DNA of 64,000 bases from Ornithodoros turicata (lineage: Eukaryota > Arthropoda > Arachnida > Ixodida > Argasidae), in the NCBI RefSeq assembly GCF_037126465.1, contig NC_088201.1:126666665-126730664 (forward strand), given 5' to 3'. Numbering within the stretch: position 1 is the stretch's first letter; every line of letters starts with the position of its first letter. A program made the position numbers and the translations under genes. Below are positions 43,480-55,334 of this stretch, in pieces. Under the pieces are notes generated by a model, which saw only the letters and a program-made list of their open reading frames with translations, had not been told where the DNA came from and did not search any database.

Positions 43480-46400
43480 GGCGGTGCATCAGAGCCGGCA
43501 CTTCGTCGTCTACAATCGAGGGATGGCGCAGCGAGCGAAATGGTTCGCGCAGACACCGCTTCACAACATTTTGGCGCTTGCTTGGAAATACGGTACCGCT
43601 GATGTAACGTCTTCCTTTTGTGTTATTTTTGTTTTCTCTTGGCGCGCGACGGGTCAAGCGAAATCTTGTGCAAACATATGACCGCTCGTGCTCACCCATG
43701 CCAAGTCCAACACTGTAAACACGCATATCGCGCTCATCCAGACGGAACAATTAGTGGCGCGGCTTTTGAATGCGCACAGGCTGTCCAGCTGTCTCCTGAA
43801 CTTCTTCGTCGATCTGTTGCTGTTCTGTGCTGTGTTGTTCTCGGGCGAAGGGTTAGTCACCAGTCGTTTCGTGTGATTTCTGCAATGCTTTCGCATATAA
43901 TAAATGAAATTCCTCGTAACACACAAAAAAAGCTAGGTTGGACACGACGCGGTTGAAACACGTTGGTGTCGGCATGTTATAGCCTACCGACATTACGCGG
44001 AAATTGCGAAACGAAGCCGCAACCTGTTTTTGTTATTTTCTGTCACCCTGGGCTTACAAATTTCAGACCACGTTGTGGTGGTGCAAAACGCTTCATTTAC
44101 TTGCACAGTCAGCGGAAATGAAATAAAACTGCAAAGAGGCTGCATAACGTTTCCCATATCCTTGGACATCAGTGGAGAAGGAGGAAAAATGTAAAAGAGA
44201 AGAAGAAAAGGGAAGAAAAGCAGGGTAGAGGAGAAAAATGTGTCTGCCTGGACCATACAGCTGATTGGAACGTAAAGTGCGAATGGAGGTTTCCAGTTTG
44301 GTCGTCTCTATAATTCGGGTCTGTTGTGCTCATCCTGGTCGTCACTAACCGCGGCCCCAGACTTCGCCCAAGCACAGATCAGCACGCCGCGAACTGGGTC
44401 TCTGATGTCCCATTCGTCTGGAAGTGACCTTCAGCTCGTGGTTCTGTCAGTCTGGATCTCGGAGTGAGAGCATTTCATAACAAATTGTCATTGTGAGTGT
44501 CATCTTGCCTATCCGCGCAGGAACTTCCAGAAATCCTCTCTAGCTTTCTTTTTCGTCCTCGTCGTGGCTGCCGACATCACGACCTTGTCTCGATTAGCAA
44601 AAACCGCACGGCACACTGATTACAATTGTTCTGGCCTGGCGTACGTCCTTCTGTAATCGGGAACTCTAATTCGCATGCTTCGAGGATAGCGAGGGTCAAC
44701 AAGCTCTAGCAGGAGGTAGTCGTTATAAATTCGCGCAAGGTACGTACACCACCCTTTTCTCGTTCCGCAAGGCGTCGTCCAGTACCTACAACGAAGAGGC
44801 AGTACTGCCGGTTGGTTATACGTAACCTCTCCAAAAGTGCACTTCCACAGACCGCACTTCCTCAGTTCCGGTACGTGACTCTGTCCTGTACGCTTGCTAC
44901 CGTCCGCCAGTTGGTCCTGATATTTCGCGAATGTTCCGGTCACTATACAAGGCATGTTCAGCGCAGCACAGAACTGAGCATGGGCTCAATATCGGGCTCC
45001 ACTAGAGAGGACTCCCAAAACTACAGCGATGTTCACGTCCATATGATCTTGTCCGATGCTTGGTGGACGCTCAGTGTCAGCCACACCTAAAGTCTGTACA
45101 TTTTGCACTGCAGTGTTAGTTCACTGCGCAATCCTTTTCTGCGTTCAGAAACGACTTTCATGTCCGCAAGTGCACAACAATGGGTGATGGTTTCCGAGCG
45201 CCTTTAAGCTACTGAACAGGTGCATTAGTGACAGACAGACGTAACTAAAGCCCACAATATTCACATGTAACTAAAGCCCAAAATACTGACATGTAACTAA
45301 ATCACTTGTAGCGCGGCGCATTCTGCGTACTCTACCAAAAAAAGACGCCGTAAGCCGCTTTCTCCTTTCTTGTTTCCACCGGAGGCTCAGCGACTGCTCT
45401 ATGGTGTCTTCCTGTAATGCGGCATGCTCCTCCTTTGAGAGCTCAATCAATTTTTTGTAGTCGATGCATGCCGTTGCGAAGGACGTTGGCTCCATGTTTG
45501 GTCTTTGCGCTTGTTCCCCATAGTCAGCAATTCGGCGCTCGGGCTACTTACACAGGGCTGGAAGGCTGGCCTTCTTGGCTTTGGTGTTGACACGGCGCTT
45601 GGCCCTTGCCTGTTCACGTGCATTACAACGTTTTTGAAGGCTCAAAGTGTACTTCCCTGGCTCTGTTTGACACATCTCCTTGTGCACACGATGATGCAAA
45701 CCTTCACGTGAGTTCACTGATACGGCTGCGGCAAATGCACGTGTTTGGAAAGACCGCCGCTGACAGAAGTTGATCCGCTTTCCCCCAACAAACTTCGCGA
45801 TAACAGAATTGAAGTGCTCGGCGGCGTTATTGTCAACATTCATCAACAAGCTGCGAGCATTGCCTGCAACACGACTTAGTGTGATCTCAGTGACTAAGTG
45901 ACTCAGTGATCTCCAGTGTGATCTGAGTGCGCAACCCTGTTCTGCACTCATGAATTATTTCCATGTCTCAAACAGCCAGAAGCTTTCGTGCCTGTCCGCA
46001 ATGGCTTTGCTTCAAATGTTTCCTTTTATACGTTAGCTGACTGGTGCTCCGAATTTTTTCTTGCATTCCTGTTTTTAATACACAATTTCCAACGAAGTGA
46101 GGCTAAACGCGATCGTCCCGGTGGCGTTATATGGGGGAATGACATGCCACGATCATGCCCTCCCCCGTCCCTCCCCCCCCCCCCGAGAAAATAAACATCG
46201 ATGAATGAACAGCTCATGTATAGTATAGTCCGTTCACGTATTTGCGGCAGGGCTAAGCTGCGTGTGCTCGTGCTCCTGCGTCACAGTCAACGTCGGCCTC
46301 GTCGTCCACCTGCACGTGCAGCGGTATAGCATTTCCAGCGCTCAAATTGTTGTGTCTTGTGACGATACCCTCCATGGGAGATGGCAGCACTGCGCTGCCC

Positions 46401-46784
46401 ATTCTGAAGCGGCATACTCCACGGATGACCATACCTGACAAAAACTCGTGTGCCGAGTCAACGGCTTAACATAGATGAAATCTTTTTGTTGGTATTGGTT
46501 CTTCATATGTTTTTCTAGTGCGTGATCGAGCCAGATTTTCGATTTTGGGCGGCTCTATTTTGTAAGCGGGCGGAATCTCGAAATATAGCTTTTCCCAAAC
46601 CTTTCGACGACGATATAAAAATTTCTGAGTCTAAAACGCAAAATCTGCTTCGATCAGGCACTAGATATAAGCATCCTCTTCCATTTAAAAGCAGTTGCAC
46701 GGAGATCAACCAAATTTTCGCGGCGCTACGGGAGTTGAAAAATGTATGGGGATTCCCATAGAGCGTCGGTGGTGATGCACCGCC
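43480..46784 (-). mobile_element. DNA transposon with TTAA target duplication carrying a YqaJ-type gene
   Basis: Terminal inverted repeats GGCGGTGCATCA / TGATGCACCGCC are flanked by TTAA on both sides (43476-43479, 46785-46788). TTAA duplication is the mark of piggyBac and Kolobok elements. The 3305-bp interior carries, on the minus strand, a decayed gene with a YqaJ-like nuclease segment. I do not see a complete transposase, so the superfamily (Kolobok-like rather than piggyBac) is an inference. Confidence 0.75.
44620..45951 (-). pseudogene. YqaJ-domain protein of the TTAA transposon, decayed
   Basis: Three minus-strand segments follow the order of a transposon-borne protein common in arthropods. 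They are 45951-45544 (LLMNVDNNAAEHFNSVIAKF, VGGKRINFCQRRSFQTR), 45520-45271 (DYGEQAQRPNMEP..., then RWKQERRKRLTASFFGRV, the start of a lambda-exonuclease-like YqaJ domain) and 44955-44620 (LLELVDPRYPRSMRI near the C terminus). The YqaJ catalytic core that should lie between the last two segments is missing or unreadable (45270-44960), and stops separate the parts. It cannot encode an active nuclease. Confidence 0.7.
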
Positions 46785-46799
46785 TTAAAGATATGGTAC

Positions 46800-47090
46800 A
46801 GTCTTATCAATTCGAGAGGACTCGTTCGCCATTTTGACGAAATGACACCTTACTGTGCCCTTGTTGGTCTTGGTAGCTTTGTTATGACATAGGGTGCGTT
46901 AAGCAGAAGCCGCCGGGCGCTTAACGCGACACATGCGTCATCGACGCACCCCGGAGTGTCAGACACCAAGGAGTTTTTCGCTTTCCCATTGCCATCTCAT
47001 ATGGGTGCACCGGAGCAGTCGACAAGCGCCTTACATTCCCGAGATCGAAGACCCCATAGTTGCTCCTTGAACTATTGTGTCACAATCCGA
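46800..47090. other. Unassigned sequence
   Basis: Short ORFs only, no repeat recognised. Confidence 0.3.
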
Positions 47091-47097
47091 TGTGTAA

Positions 47098-47205
47098 CAA
47101 TGGATGTGTTAACCGCTTACAAACTTGTCTACGAAGCAGGACATAGGCTCGCTCACTAATGGGTTCCCGCCCATTGCGGTGTCGAAGGCAATGAACTGGC
47201 GAACT
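47098..47205 (+). mobile_element. LINE RNase H fragment
   Basis: A short plus-strand remnant encodes DVLTAYKLVYEAGHRLAH, a stop, then WVPAHCGVEGNELAN, the last catalytic segment of a LINE RNase H like that of the 26.6-kb LINE. Nothing else of the element remains. Confidence 0.7.
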
Positions 47206-47660
47206 GGAAACTACACGATGTGGTGACATGCATATATATAAAATTTTAGTCGACGGAGATTTGCTGTTTTTGTACAACCTTCATAGTACATTTCTTTTGC
47301 TTCACCTAGCACACGTGAAGAAAAGTTTTCATCTTCATCAAGATGACAGGTCATTGTTGGATCTATCTGCAGCATTATTGTTGCTGTAATCTTTTCACCA
47401 ACAGAGACTACAAAAGGGCACAAATGGTAAAATATAACTTTCTTGTTAAATTCAAAAGGGAAAGACAAAACTGTTTATACTTATCTTCTTTATTTTGTTG
47501 CAGGTTTTACAACTCTATCAACTACGTCAAAACGTCACAGGGCAGGAAGTCCTACTTTCCTCAATCCTCGGACAATAAAAAAAGAAAGATATCATAGAGT
47601 TAATATAGGAAGACTCTAGAGAACGTACTTGGCGCGCCGTCAATGGGATTCTCCTATCCC

Positions 47661-48485
47661 CGAGCGTGACTGCCCGGGCGCAGCCATCCGTTGGTCATGG
47701 ACAGTGTTAGTGGACGAATTTCAGCTCCCTAACTACAGCGGAGTTGCTCCGTTTGTTGCCAACACTGGCAGTCACGTGGGATGACAAACTGGGGAACGAG
47801 CCGATGGAGGCAACGGCGTCCACCGTAGGAAGCGAGACGGCGAGGCCAGCCGTGTAATTGCGTTGAGAACGCACGAATCTTCGGAATACATGCAGAATTG
47901 AGTAGTGCTATCTGAATCACAAGGTAAACGTTGCCATATCAAACGTGAACCATATTTTATCTATGAGATTACCTGCGACAGCGCCAACCCTTTGCTTTCC
48001 ACCGGCACGGATGAAGATGTTTACCGCCTATGAGGTGTTGAAGTGGCGTTTGTATGCTTTGCGAGCGAAATCAATAAATCGTTACCCATCGTAACAAATG
48101 TAGGCATGTATTTCCGAAGGCAACAGAATTCCAAAAATGAATACACACAGTAAACCGCCATTTTCATGCTGCTCTGCAAACCAACGGGAACCGGAAATGG
48201 CAAAAACGAAACCACCCGCCATTCCATGCTCTGGTCTGTCGAGTTTCGTGATAATAAAGTGGTGAACGAACGGCAGCACACAAGCAAGTGATGTAGTTGC
48301 AAGATATTCACTGCTTATTTGCTTAACGAATACACATGAGATACGCACATAGTACGCGGAATTTAGATAGCAAGTGATGAATTTTGGGAAAGGAGCACGT
48401 CAAATTTAGCGGAATGAAGCAGCCAACGGAAGCCAACGCCTTCCATGACCAACGGATGGCAGCTCCCGTATGGTCACGCTCTTTT
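47661..48485. mobile_element. Inverted-repeat element (CCATCCGTTGGTCATGG type)
   Basis: The left end (GAGCGTGACTGCCCGGGCGC, GCCATCCGTTGGTCATGGA) and right end (TCCATGACCAACGGATGGCA, then GGTCACGCTC) are inverted copies with small gaps. About 825 bp, no transposase recognised. Target duplication not determined. Confidence 0.65.
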
Positions 48486-48489
48486 GAGC

Positions 48490-49105
48490 GAGTCCTACCC
48501 CCCTGCTCCTACATTATATTTCAATAAAATGTTACGATGCGTTTGTCATGTACACTGAAGCCAGTTTCAATTTGCAGGGCTGTTAAAGTACTTTCCAAAA
48601 GTACATCTCAATTACAGTAACAGAGAACTTACACAATAAATTATTTAGCCATTTTGGAGTATTATTGCCCACACTAATGCTGCATGGTTAACTTTGAACC
48701 CAGATCAAGGGTCGCAATACTTGAAGTCGGCCCTGAAGTCCTCCTTTAGAAATGTTAGTTGGTCATATGATAATGAATCAGTTGCAAGTACTCCTTTTAG
48801 CAAAACAGAGTTAATTAAGTGTTAAATCCCAATCTCGGTTCAAATATTAATTGGCATTTGGAAACCTGGTCAATAAGAAGTATATTAAAAGGTTATGACC
48901 ACAGTTCAGCTGAATGACACTGATGAAAATTATCTTATTTACTCCTTATATATACAAGACATGAGTATAATCTACAAAAACAGCTATGCCCCCAGGTTAC
49001 TTAACCCTCCAGGAACAAACTAATAATTACAATATGCTGTGACTCCAAAGAAAAAGCAATGACAAAAACTTGCAGCAAGCAAGAAATGAAAATTTGCTGA
49101 CATCA
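48490..49105. other. Unassigned A/T-rich sequence
   Basis: No ORF or repeat recognised. Confidence 0.3.
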
Positions 49106-49110
49106 ATATA

Positions 49111-50006
49111 CAGGGTGCCCACGCTAAGTGTGAACAGACATTTTAAAAATATATATAACACTTTTTCCAAGGTGAAATCAATTGCAATATAGCATATGCT
49201 AAAGGGCACTCCCTAGCAGGGCATTAGCAAAGTCCAAAGGCAATGTCTTAATTAACTTTCATCAATTACCTTTTTAATTATAAAAGCTACAAAGTTGTCC
49301 CAATGAGAACATCTCTTCCTTTCGGTCACCTGATATCGTAGCCGTTCTCAGAACAAAAATCCGTTCGATAGATCGCCCGCAAAAAATTCGTGAAGGAACG
49401 CCATTTTTTCTTTATTTTGTTCATTGGGCTTCTTAGAAGACGCGTCTTTCTTTCACCCCCAATGTGACAGGGAGAAAGAGCACACTATCGCCTCTCGCGT
49501 CCTGGAAAAAGATTAAAAGGAAACAGAAAATGCAACCCAAGATAAGGCCAGTTCCGATAGAGTCACCCGATACATTTGTTTTTGTTTTGTTTCCGCAAGT
49601 TAAAGCTCATCTTCGACGCATGAGGCGGCACTGTGCTCCTTCCGCCTCTCCCGTTGGGGATGAAGGAAATACGCGTCTTCTAAGAAGCGCAATGAACAAA
49701 ATAAAGAAAAAAATGGCGTTCCTTCATGAATTTTTTGCAGGTGATCTATCAAACGGATTTTTGTTCTGAAAACGGCTGCGATATCAGGTGACCGAAAGGA
49801 ACGGATGTTCTCATTGGGACAACTTTGTAGCTTTTATAATTAAAAAGTTAATTAATGGAAGTTAATTAAGACATTGCCTTTGGACTTTGCTAATGCCCTG
49901 CTAGGGAGTGCCCTTCAGCATATGCTATATTGCAATTGATTTCATCTTGGAAAAAGTGTTACATATATTTTTAAAAAATATGTTCACACTTAGCGTGGAC
50001 ACCCTG
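49111..50006. mobile_element. Large inverted-repeat MITE (CAGGGTG type), well preserved
   Basis: Left CAGGGTGCCCACGCTAAGTG and right complement GTGGACACCCTG bound 896 bp. The arms match for about 340 bp each with few differences, including AATTAACTTYCAT, TCACCTGATATCG and AAGACGCG. They leave a spacer of about 200 bp. TATA flanks both ends, so a TA or TATA target duplication is likely. Same terminal type as 10777 and 59868. No transposase. Confidence 0.9.
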
Positions 50007-50100
50007 TATATGTTCAATGTCTATGATGTTCAATATGTCTCATGTTATCATGTTGAATATATGCATTTCTACAAGTCTGCACAGTGACGGGGAAGCGTCC

Positions 50101-50593
50101 CTAATAGCGTGCACGACGCAGACAAGAAGAACAATTTCTATTGTACTTCCTCAGAGCACCCCGTATCCCCCTTATGAATAGCCGACAGGTGATGTAACGG
50201 AATTTCCTGCACAAATAAGGGTTTTCCGTCCAGTTTGCCGTTGAAGTACTGCGTAAAGACCATATTGCGCGTCCGCGTATGTTGCCCCCCCCCCCCCCCC
50301 TGCTCTTCTTCAGTTTCTCGGATGTATGCAAAAGACACTTGCAGTACTTCGGTGTCCAGGCACAGTATTTCGAAATATTCGTTAGTTGTGATGCAATTGT
50401 CTGTCTGCTTTTCACACGCATTCTCTACCTCTCGGCAGCAAAAACACTGCTCCGTGGTATCCATCGGTTTGCATCTCCCACATGGAACACCTGCACGACT
50501 AAAAAACAGCGTCTGTTTCGGCTTACACAAGTGCTTCTCCCTGATACATGTAAATTTCACAAACCAGTCCGTGTTCACGGCGCGGTGAGCCAC
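50101..50593 (-). pseudogene. P2X7-tail-like cysteine-rich domain protein, frameshifted
   Basis: Two minus-strand frames overlap. The first shows CFCCREVENACEKQTDNCIT, then FEILCLDTEVLQVSFAYI; the second continues FRYITCRLFIRGIRGALRKY NRNC in another frame. The C-C-REV...CIT...F..[IV]CL pattern is that of the zinc-binding P2X7 C-terminal-like domain found in many transposon-derived arthropod proteins. A (G)n/(C)n run at 50285-50300 lies at the frame change, so a repeat-length error or slippage could be the cause. Confidence 0.6.
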
Positions 50594-50639
50594 TGGTGAG
50601 GACGAATGTGACTCCGGTAAATCTTGGACGAGGAATCTT

Positions 50640-51300
50640 CTGCTGCGAAGAACACACTTTCCAGCACGCTATCGCACGAACAGAGGTTATGTGTGAGCGA
50701 TAGTTCTCGAATGCGGAATTCCAGCGCACTCATGTTCAAGAGGTTCGACATTCTCTACGTAGAAAGGGGTCACAAATGCCCAATGCCATTTTCGTTTTCG
50801 CGCGCATATTACAGTTTGCATAATGCTCGTTATTGGAGCCCTACTAATCCGCACCTTCGCGAGTCGCCTCATCAATACAAATTGTCTTTGAACGTTTGGT
50901 GTGGTATTTTTGATGGAAGTCCCATTGGTGACGTCTTCCTTGAAGGGACCGTTGACTGCAGATCGATATGTGCGCGATATTCTTCAGGCCTTGATAGATG
51001 ACTTCTGTGCCGATTTTCCGCTGGCAATATTTCGCCAAGTGTGGTTCCAACACGACGGTGCTCCTGCCCAGACCTCACGCCCAAGCTCGTGCATACCTCG
51101 ATAGCGCCTTCAGGAACCAGTGGATTGAAAGGTACGCGACGGTGCCATGGATTGGCCATGGACATGCTATGACCGTGTGTACAGGGACGAAACGAGGACA
51201 GCAGACGCACTCAAGGCAAAAATCAGTGTGCCGTGAGACACCTGAAGGTGTATCAAAGGGGTTCTGAAACCATTTCCAAACTTTTGAAGAAATCACCTGG
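50640..51300 (+). pseudogene. mariner/Tc1-family transposase fragment
   Basis: The plus strand encodes in several frames NPHLRESPHQYKLSLNVWCG and IFDGSPIGDVFLEGTV, then FPLAIFRQVWFQHDGAPAQT and a degraded SAFRNQWIERYATVPW. VWCG.. and WFQHDGAPAQ are catalytic-region signatures of IS630/Tc1/mariner transposases (the D of QHDGAP is the second acid). Frame changes and the absence of the N-terminal helix-turn-helix show a dead fragment. Confidence 0.8.
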
Positions 51301-51573
51301 TACATATTGGTCTACGTGTACCGAACGTGCACATCAAAACGCTATGTCTCTGCGATGCTGAGTTACGAAGCTAATGCAATCCAAAGGTCGCGCGCGGAGC
51401 GAATGCCTCCATCGCTCTCATCAGCTCTTAACCTCCTCGACCGTTTCCGGAATGACGTCTCATGTTCGAGAAAGGAAGCACATCCCCCCCCCCCCCGTTT
51501 TCATTGCGACGTAAGCTGTTGTTCATAGCTTCCCTGAGACAGAAATGGTTGCTAGCCGTCAACAGAAAAGTTC

Positions 51574-51700
51574 AGTGTTGAGAGAGCAGTGTGTTCACGG
51601 CACTTCAAAGAGGCTGATTGTGTCCTAAACGTGTCAAGTGGAGGGCGGATTCTCTATGAATTTGTGGTGCCCTCAGTCTTCACATTCAAGCAGAAGCATG
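51574..51700 (+). pseudogene. THAP zinc-finger fragment
   Basis: The plus strand reads CSRHFKEADCVLN and, after SSGGRILYEF, VVPSVFTF, the second half of a THAP domain (C-x-x-H ligands and the VPS[VI]F motif). The N-terminal half with its C-x-C pair is not visible upstream in frame. THAP domains occur in P-element and Kolobok transposases and derived host proteins. It could be an exon or a transposon scrap. Confidence 0.6.
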
Positions 51701-52076
51701 ACAGAAGACCACCTAAGAAACACATAGTAGTGATACAGGACTGTACGTCGATACAAAGAGACAAAAATGTCACTTCGGCAACAACAACAAGAACAACTTG
51801 TTCTATAGGACACATTCTCGAACCTGCAGGGATTTCGGCAAATACAGAGAAACAGGCCATCAGGTCACCATCTTACCCATCTCAGGTCATTCTTTGGTAT
51901 TATTGACGAGGTCAGGTAGACTTAGTACTGACATTAATTCCGGACAAAGTGAAGTGCTGCAAGTCGAAGGAAAGAATCAGCTGTAGAAGAAAGCACGCGG
52001 TAGTCAAATCACGGGGCAGGCAACTGATTGGTCCCTAGTCCGCCTCGGCGCTCTTCAGTACCTCCCCCCCCCCTTC

Positions 52077-52790
52077 TTAGAAACTGAGCGCGAAGCGGTC
52101 AGGTGTCGGTAGAGGTGCGTCTACACAAGTCCGGAGACCATTGGACACGTCGTGCGGACAATCGCGGTGGAGTTGGCCTGTCGAAAGCACGTTGTGCTTG
52201 CAGAAGTCCGGATATGGCAGGTGGACCGTATGGTGAAGATGAATCAACTTGGGCGTGCTTGACTCTGTCAAGCGATACGGTCTCTTCCCGGCCTTACATG
52301 CGAAGCTTCTAGTACTTTCGCTACCGGTCAAGAACAAGATAGGGACCGTCGTAGGGCTGTTGCGAAGGGTTGTGGTGCCATCATGAGGCATGAAGACATG
52401 AGGTAGAGAAGGCGAGATACATGAAGGGCAGAACGGGAAGGTGATATGCGGGGCGTAGGAGGTCTCACGCAGCGACGTTGCCGGAATAATATACCGGAAG
52501 GGGTTCTACGAGCACTTTACATGGGAGCGGAGGATTTCAGCGGTGTAACAATACGCCTCTGGACCTTATACTCCTGGCACGCTACACAACAACGCGACCA
52601 TCTAGGGACGTCTGCGTTCGTTCTGGGCCAAATGAAGCGTTGCGTGATGCGCCTTAGATTGCGCGTACGCTGGGAGATGGGCCATGGCGTGTAGAAGGTT
52701 GAAGACCGGACGTCGGAACGGCTCGGGGACGTGTGCTCTCGGCGACCCAGTTGATGTGTCACGTACGTGCAAGTGCGCATTCATGCGCAG
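52077..52790 (-). pseudogene. Ty3/gypsy integrase fragments
   Basis: Near 52520-52640 the minus strand encodes RFIWPRTNADVPRWSRCCVA followed by CQEYK, the zinc-finger C-x-x-C end of a gypsy integrase. 52391-52077 corresponds to a poorly preserved C-terminal region. The DDE core between them is mostly deleted. Confidence 0.6.
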
Positions 52791-52822
52791 GGATACCTTT
52801 TCAAAACGTAAGGTTGGATTTT

Positions 52823-53008
52823 TTATGTCATTTTTTTAAGCGCCGAGTTCAGCGTCGCTAATTGAGCTTGTGCAAGCGTCTTATAGTCGACAGAGGAGGG
52901 TACCACTGCTGAACACATGTTGATCTCAATACGAGATAAGGCGTCCGCAACAGAGATGCCAGTACCGGCGACATGACACACGTTCGTAGTAAATTCCCTG
53001 ATGTAGGC
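52823..53008 (-). pseudogene. Ty3/gypsy RNase H end
   Basis: AYIREFTTNVCHVAGTGISV followed by ADALSR is the typical end of a gypsy RNase H domain. The upstream part of the same domain continues beyond the MITE at 53911. Confidence 0.75.
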
Positions 53009-53013
53009 CAAGT

Positions 53014-53905
53014 AACGGGTAACGGGTAATTGCGTTACTTGTAATCAATTACTTTTTTCAGTAATTTGTAACGTAATCGATTACTTTTGGGGCCCAGTAA
53101 TTTTTTGAGTAATTCAATTACAATTTTCAGTAATCAATTACCAAGTAATCGATTACTTGGAAACTAAAGATTCCACATTATTCGGGACGACGCACACACA
53201 CATATATGGGATGATTCACCGCCGCGAGAAGACAAAACCAACTGCCCTCTGCAAGTTCGGTGCAAGGCAGCTGTCTTATATTTCTAGGACTTTTCCCGCA
53301 ACAATTACGTACCCGAGGACCCCGAGGTCAATTGCCACAGTGTTCCACACGTGTAGTGTATTTTTGAGTCCACTGTCCTCTCCCCATTCATGTGTACTAC
53401 CTATCCGTAACCCGCCCTGTATGCAGTAAGTTGGACTGTAGGTTGTACCGTGAACCTGATGAGTCATTTGTGGGAGTTCCAGTTGGGACTCTTTTCACAG
53501 AACTCTCAACCTCTCGACACATTTTTCACAGAACTCTCGACCCCGATAACCTAATGCCACTCTTGTGACCATGAGCCCCTGTCAGTCTTGTGCGGAATAC
53601 TGTCGATATCACAACGATGTCGACGATCTGCAAGGACTTGTCGCCGTGGCCTCAGCTATCCGGCATGTTCAGAGCGCTGGAGCGAAAGAGATATCTTTTT
53701 GTGGATATCTTTTTTCTATATATTTTTTCTATCTTTTTTTATATCGTTTTCTCAGATATCGAAAGTCATTGGCAAAGTAACGCGTTACTTTTCAAGGCGT
53801 TACTTCATTACTTTTTCCGGCAAGTAATTTGTAACGGTAAAAAATTACTTTTTCGTACAAGGTAACGGTAACGATAATCAATTACTTTTTTTTTAGTAAC
53901 GTGTA
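53014..53905. mobile_element. GTAAC-rich MITE inserted in the gypsy RNase H
   Basis: The ends carry many GTAAC/GTTAC and AATTACTTTTT motifs in inverted order. CAAGT is duplicated at both sides (53009-53013 and 53906-53910). Removing the insertion rejoins the RNase H frame (..GSARL + AYIREF..), so the boundary is well supported. Element class uncertain. Confidence 0.75.
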
Positions 53906-54110
53906 CAAGTCTGGCGCTACCTGAACCGATGGCAAAAGTCAAAGGCTTGTGTTGCGTATAAATGACGAATTGTCGAGCTTCCAAGTGCTTCACTGCCGGG
54001 TGCGCTGCCAAGTGTCCTCGCTCAAAGGTGCTGTGCGCTGTTCTGGGGCTTTAACTTCCTGGAGAAGAACAAGAGGGAACACACTTGCCGTCACTGCTTA
54101 GCTAACGTAG
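53906..54110 (-). pseudogene. Ty3/gypsy RNase H start
   Basis: AVKHLEARQFVIYTQHKPLT on the minus strand is the connection/RNase H segment of gypsy elements (usually YTDHKPL; the catalytic-region D is Q here). Confidence 0.7.
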
Positions 54111-54298
54111 CATGGCTACCGCGGCGTCGGACTCATCCACGACGAGACAGGTCCTGGCGCCGGGAATGGGGTGGGCGAGGAGCGCAGCATTCGGGGTAGC
54201 ACGTTTCGCATGTCCGAAAGTATCGTCCGCATCTGGAGTCTATTGTAATGATGCAGAGAATCCTCCGGAATCCGTGCACCGCCGCTCACAAGGCACCT

Positions 54299-55052
54299 CT
54301 AGAGATTCACAAGCCAGAGAAACTCCCGCAACTTGCTGCGTGTGTAAGGAGGGGGGGGCAAGGAAAATCCTGAATGGCTTGCACCTTGCCAGGTAACGAA
54401 CGAATGCCCCGTGCTCCTATGCGATGCCCCCAAAAGGTCAAGTGCATTAACCCTGAATTCGCACATAGCAGGACTGACAACAAGACCATGCTCGTGGAGA
54501 CGCTGAAATAATTGTCGGAGATGATTTTCGTGTTGTTCAGGCGCGGAGCTGGCGACCAAGATGTCGTCGATGTAAGCAAAGCCGAAGTGCGGCCCTCGTA
54601 TGACCTGGTCAATAAGCCACTCGAATGTCTGGGAGGCATTTCTGAGGCCGAATAACATGCAAGGTGCATGCATGAAAGGTGCTCTTATCGATGTCTTCGG
54701 TATGTCGCAGGATTCCACCGGAATCTGCTAACAAGCTTCTATCAGATCTAGTTTGGAAAATAGCGTCGCACCATGTAAATGAAAGGTGAAATCATGGATG
54801 TGGGAGATTAGGTATCTGTCAGAAACAGTGATGGCGTTGACAGCACGAATGATGGCCACATGGTCTCCAGACCCCCGGATCTGTTTTGGGAACCATGTGT
54901 AGAGCCGATGCCCAGGAGGTTGATGACTCTCGGATAATGTCGCGCTCAAGCGTATTGTCGAATTCTCTTCGTGCTATGGCCAGTCTTTCGGGTGGAAGCC
55001 TCCGCGGACGGGTATGCACCGGTGGCCCCTTCGTCTGGATATGATGTGTCAC
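54299..55052 (-). pseudogene. Ty3/gypsy reverse transcriptase, frameshifted
   Basis: Segments 55052-54819 (RRLPPERLAIARREFDNTLE, then SSTSWASALHMVPK) and 54718-54299 (FGLRNASQTFEWLIDQVIRG, catalytic YIDD, then VSPAMCEFRVNALDLLG) give fingers, palm and YIDD in order. Stops and frame changes near 54720 and 54950 break it. Confidence 0.85.
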
Positions 55053-55334
55053 ATTGGAAGCATTGGAGAGCCGGCGGTGTGAGGTCTTGTGATTTTCAGG
55101 AACTCGTATAGGAACGTGAGGTAACGGGAAACAGCTCTGGAGCGGGATGGTCGGACAAATTGAGTGGTATGTGATGCTATACCGTAGACGCTGAGAACGG
55201 TGCTGTTATCGACCAGTCAGCTACGGCTGATAATGACTCAAGAAATCCACACCGAAGGTAGCGTGGGAAACCTCGGCAACGATAAAAACCCAACAGAACT
55301 GCCGTCGCAGTCTTATGTTGATGTCAGAGAACGC

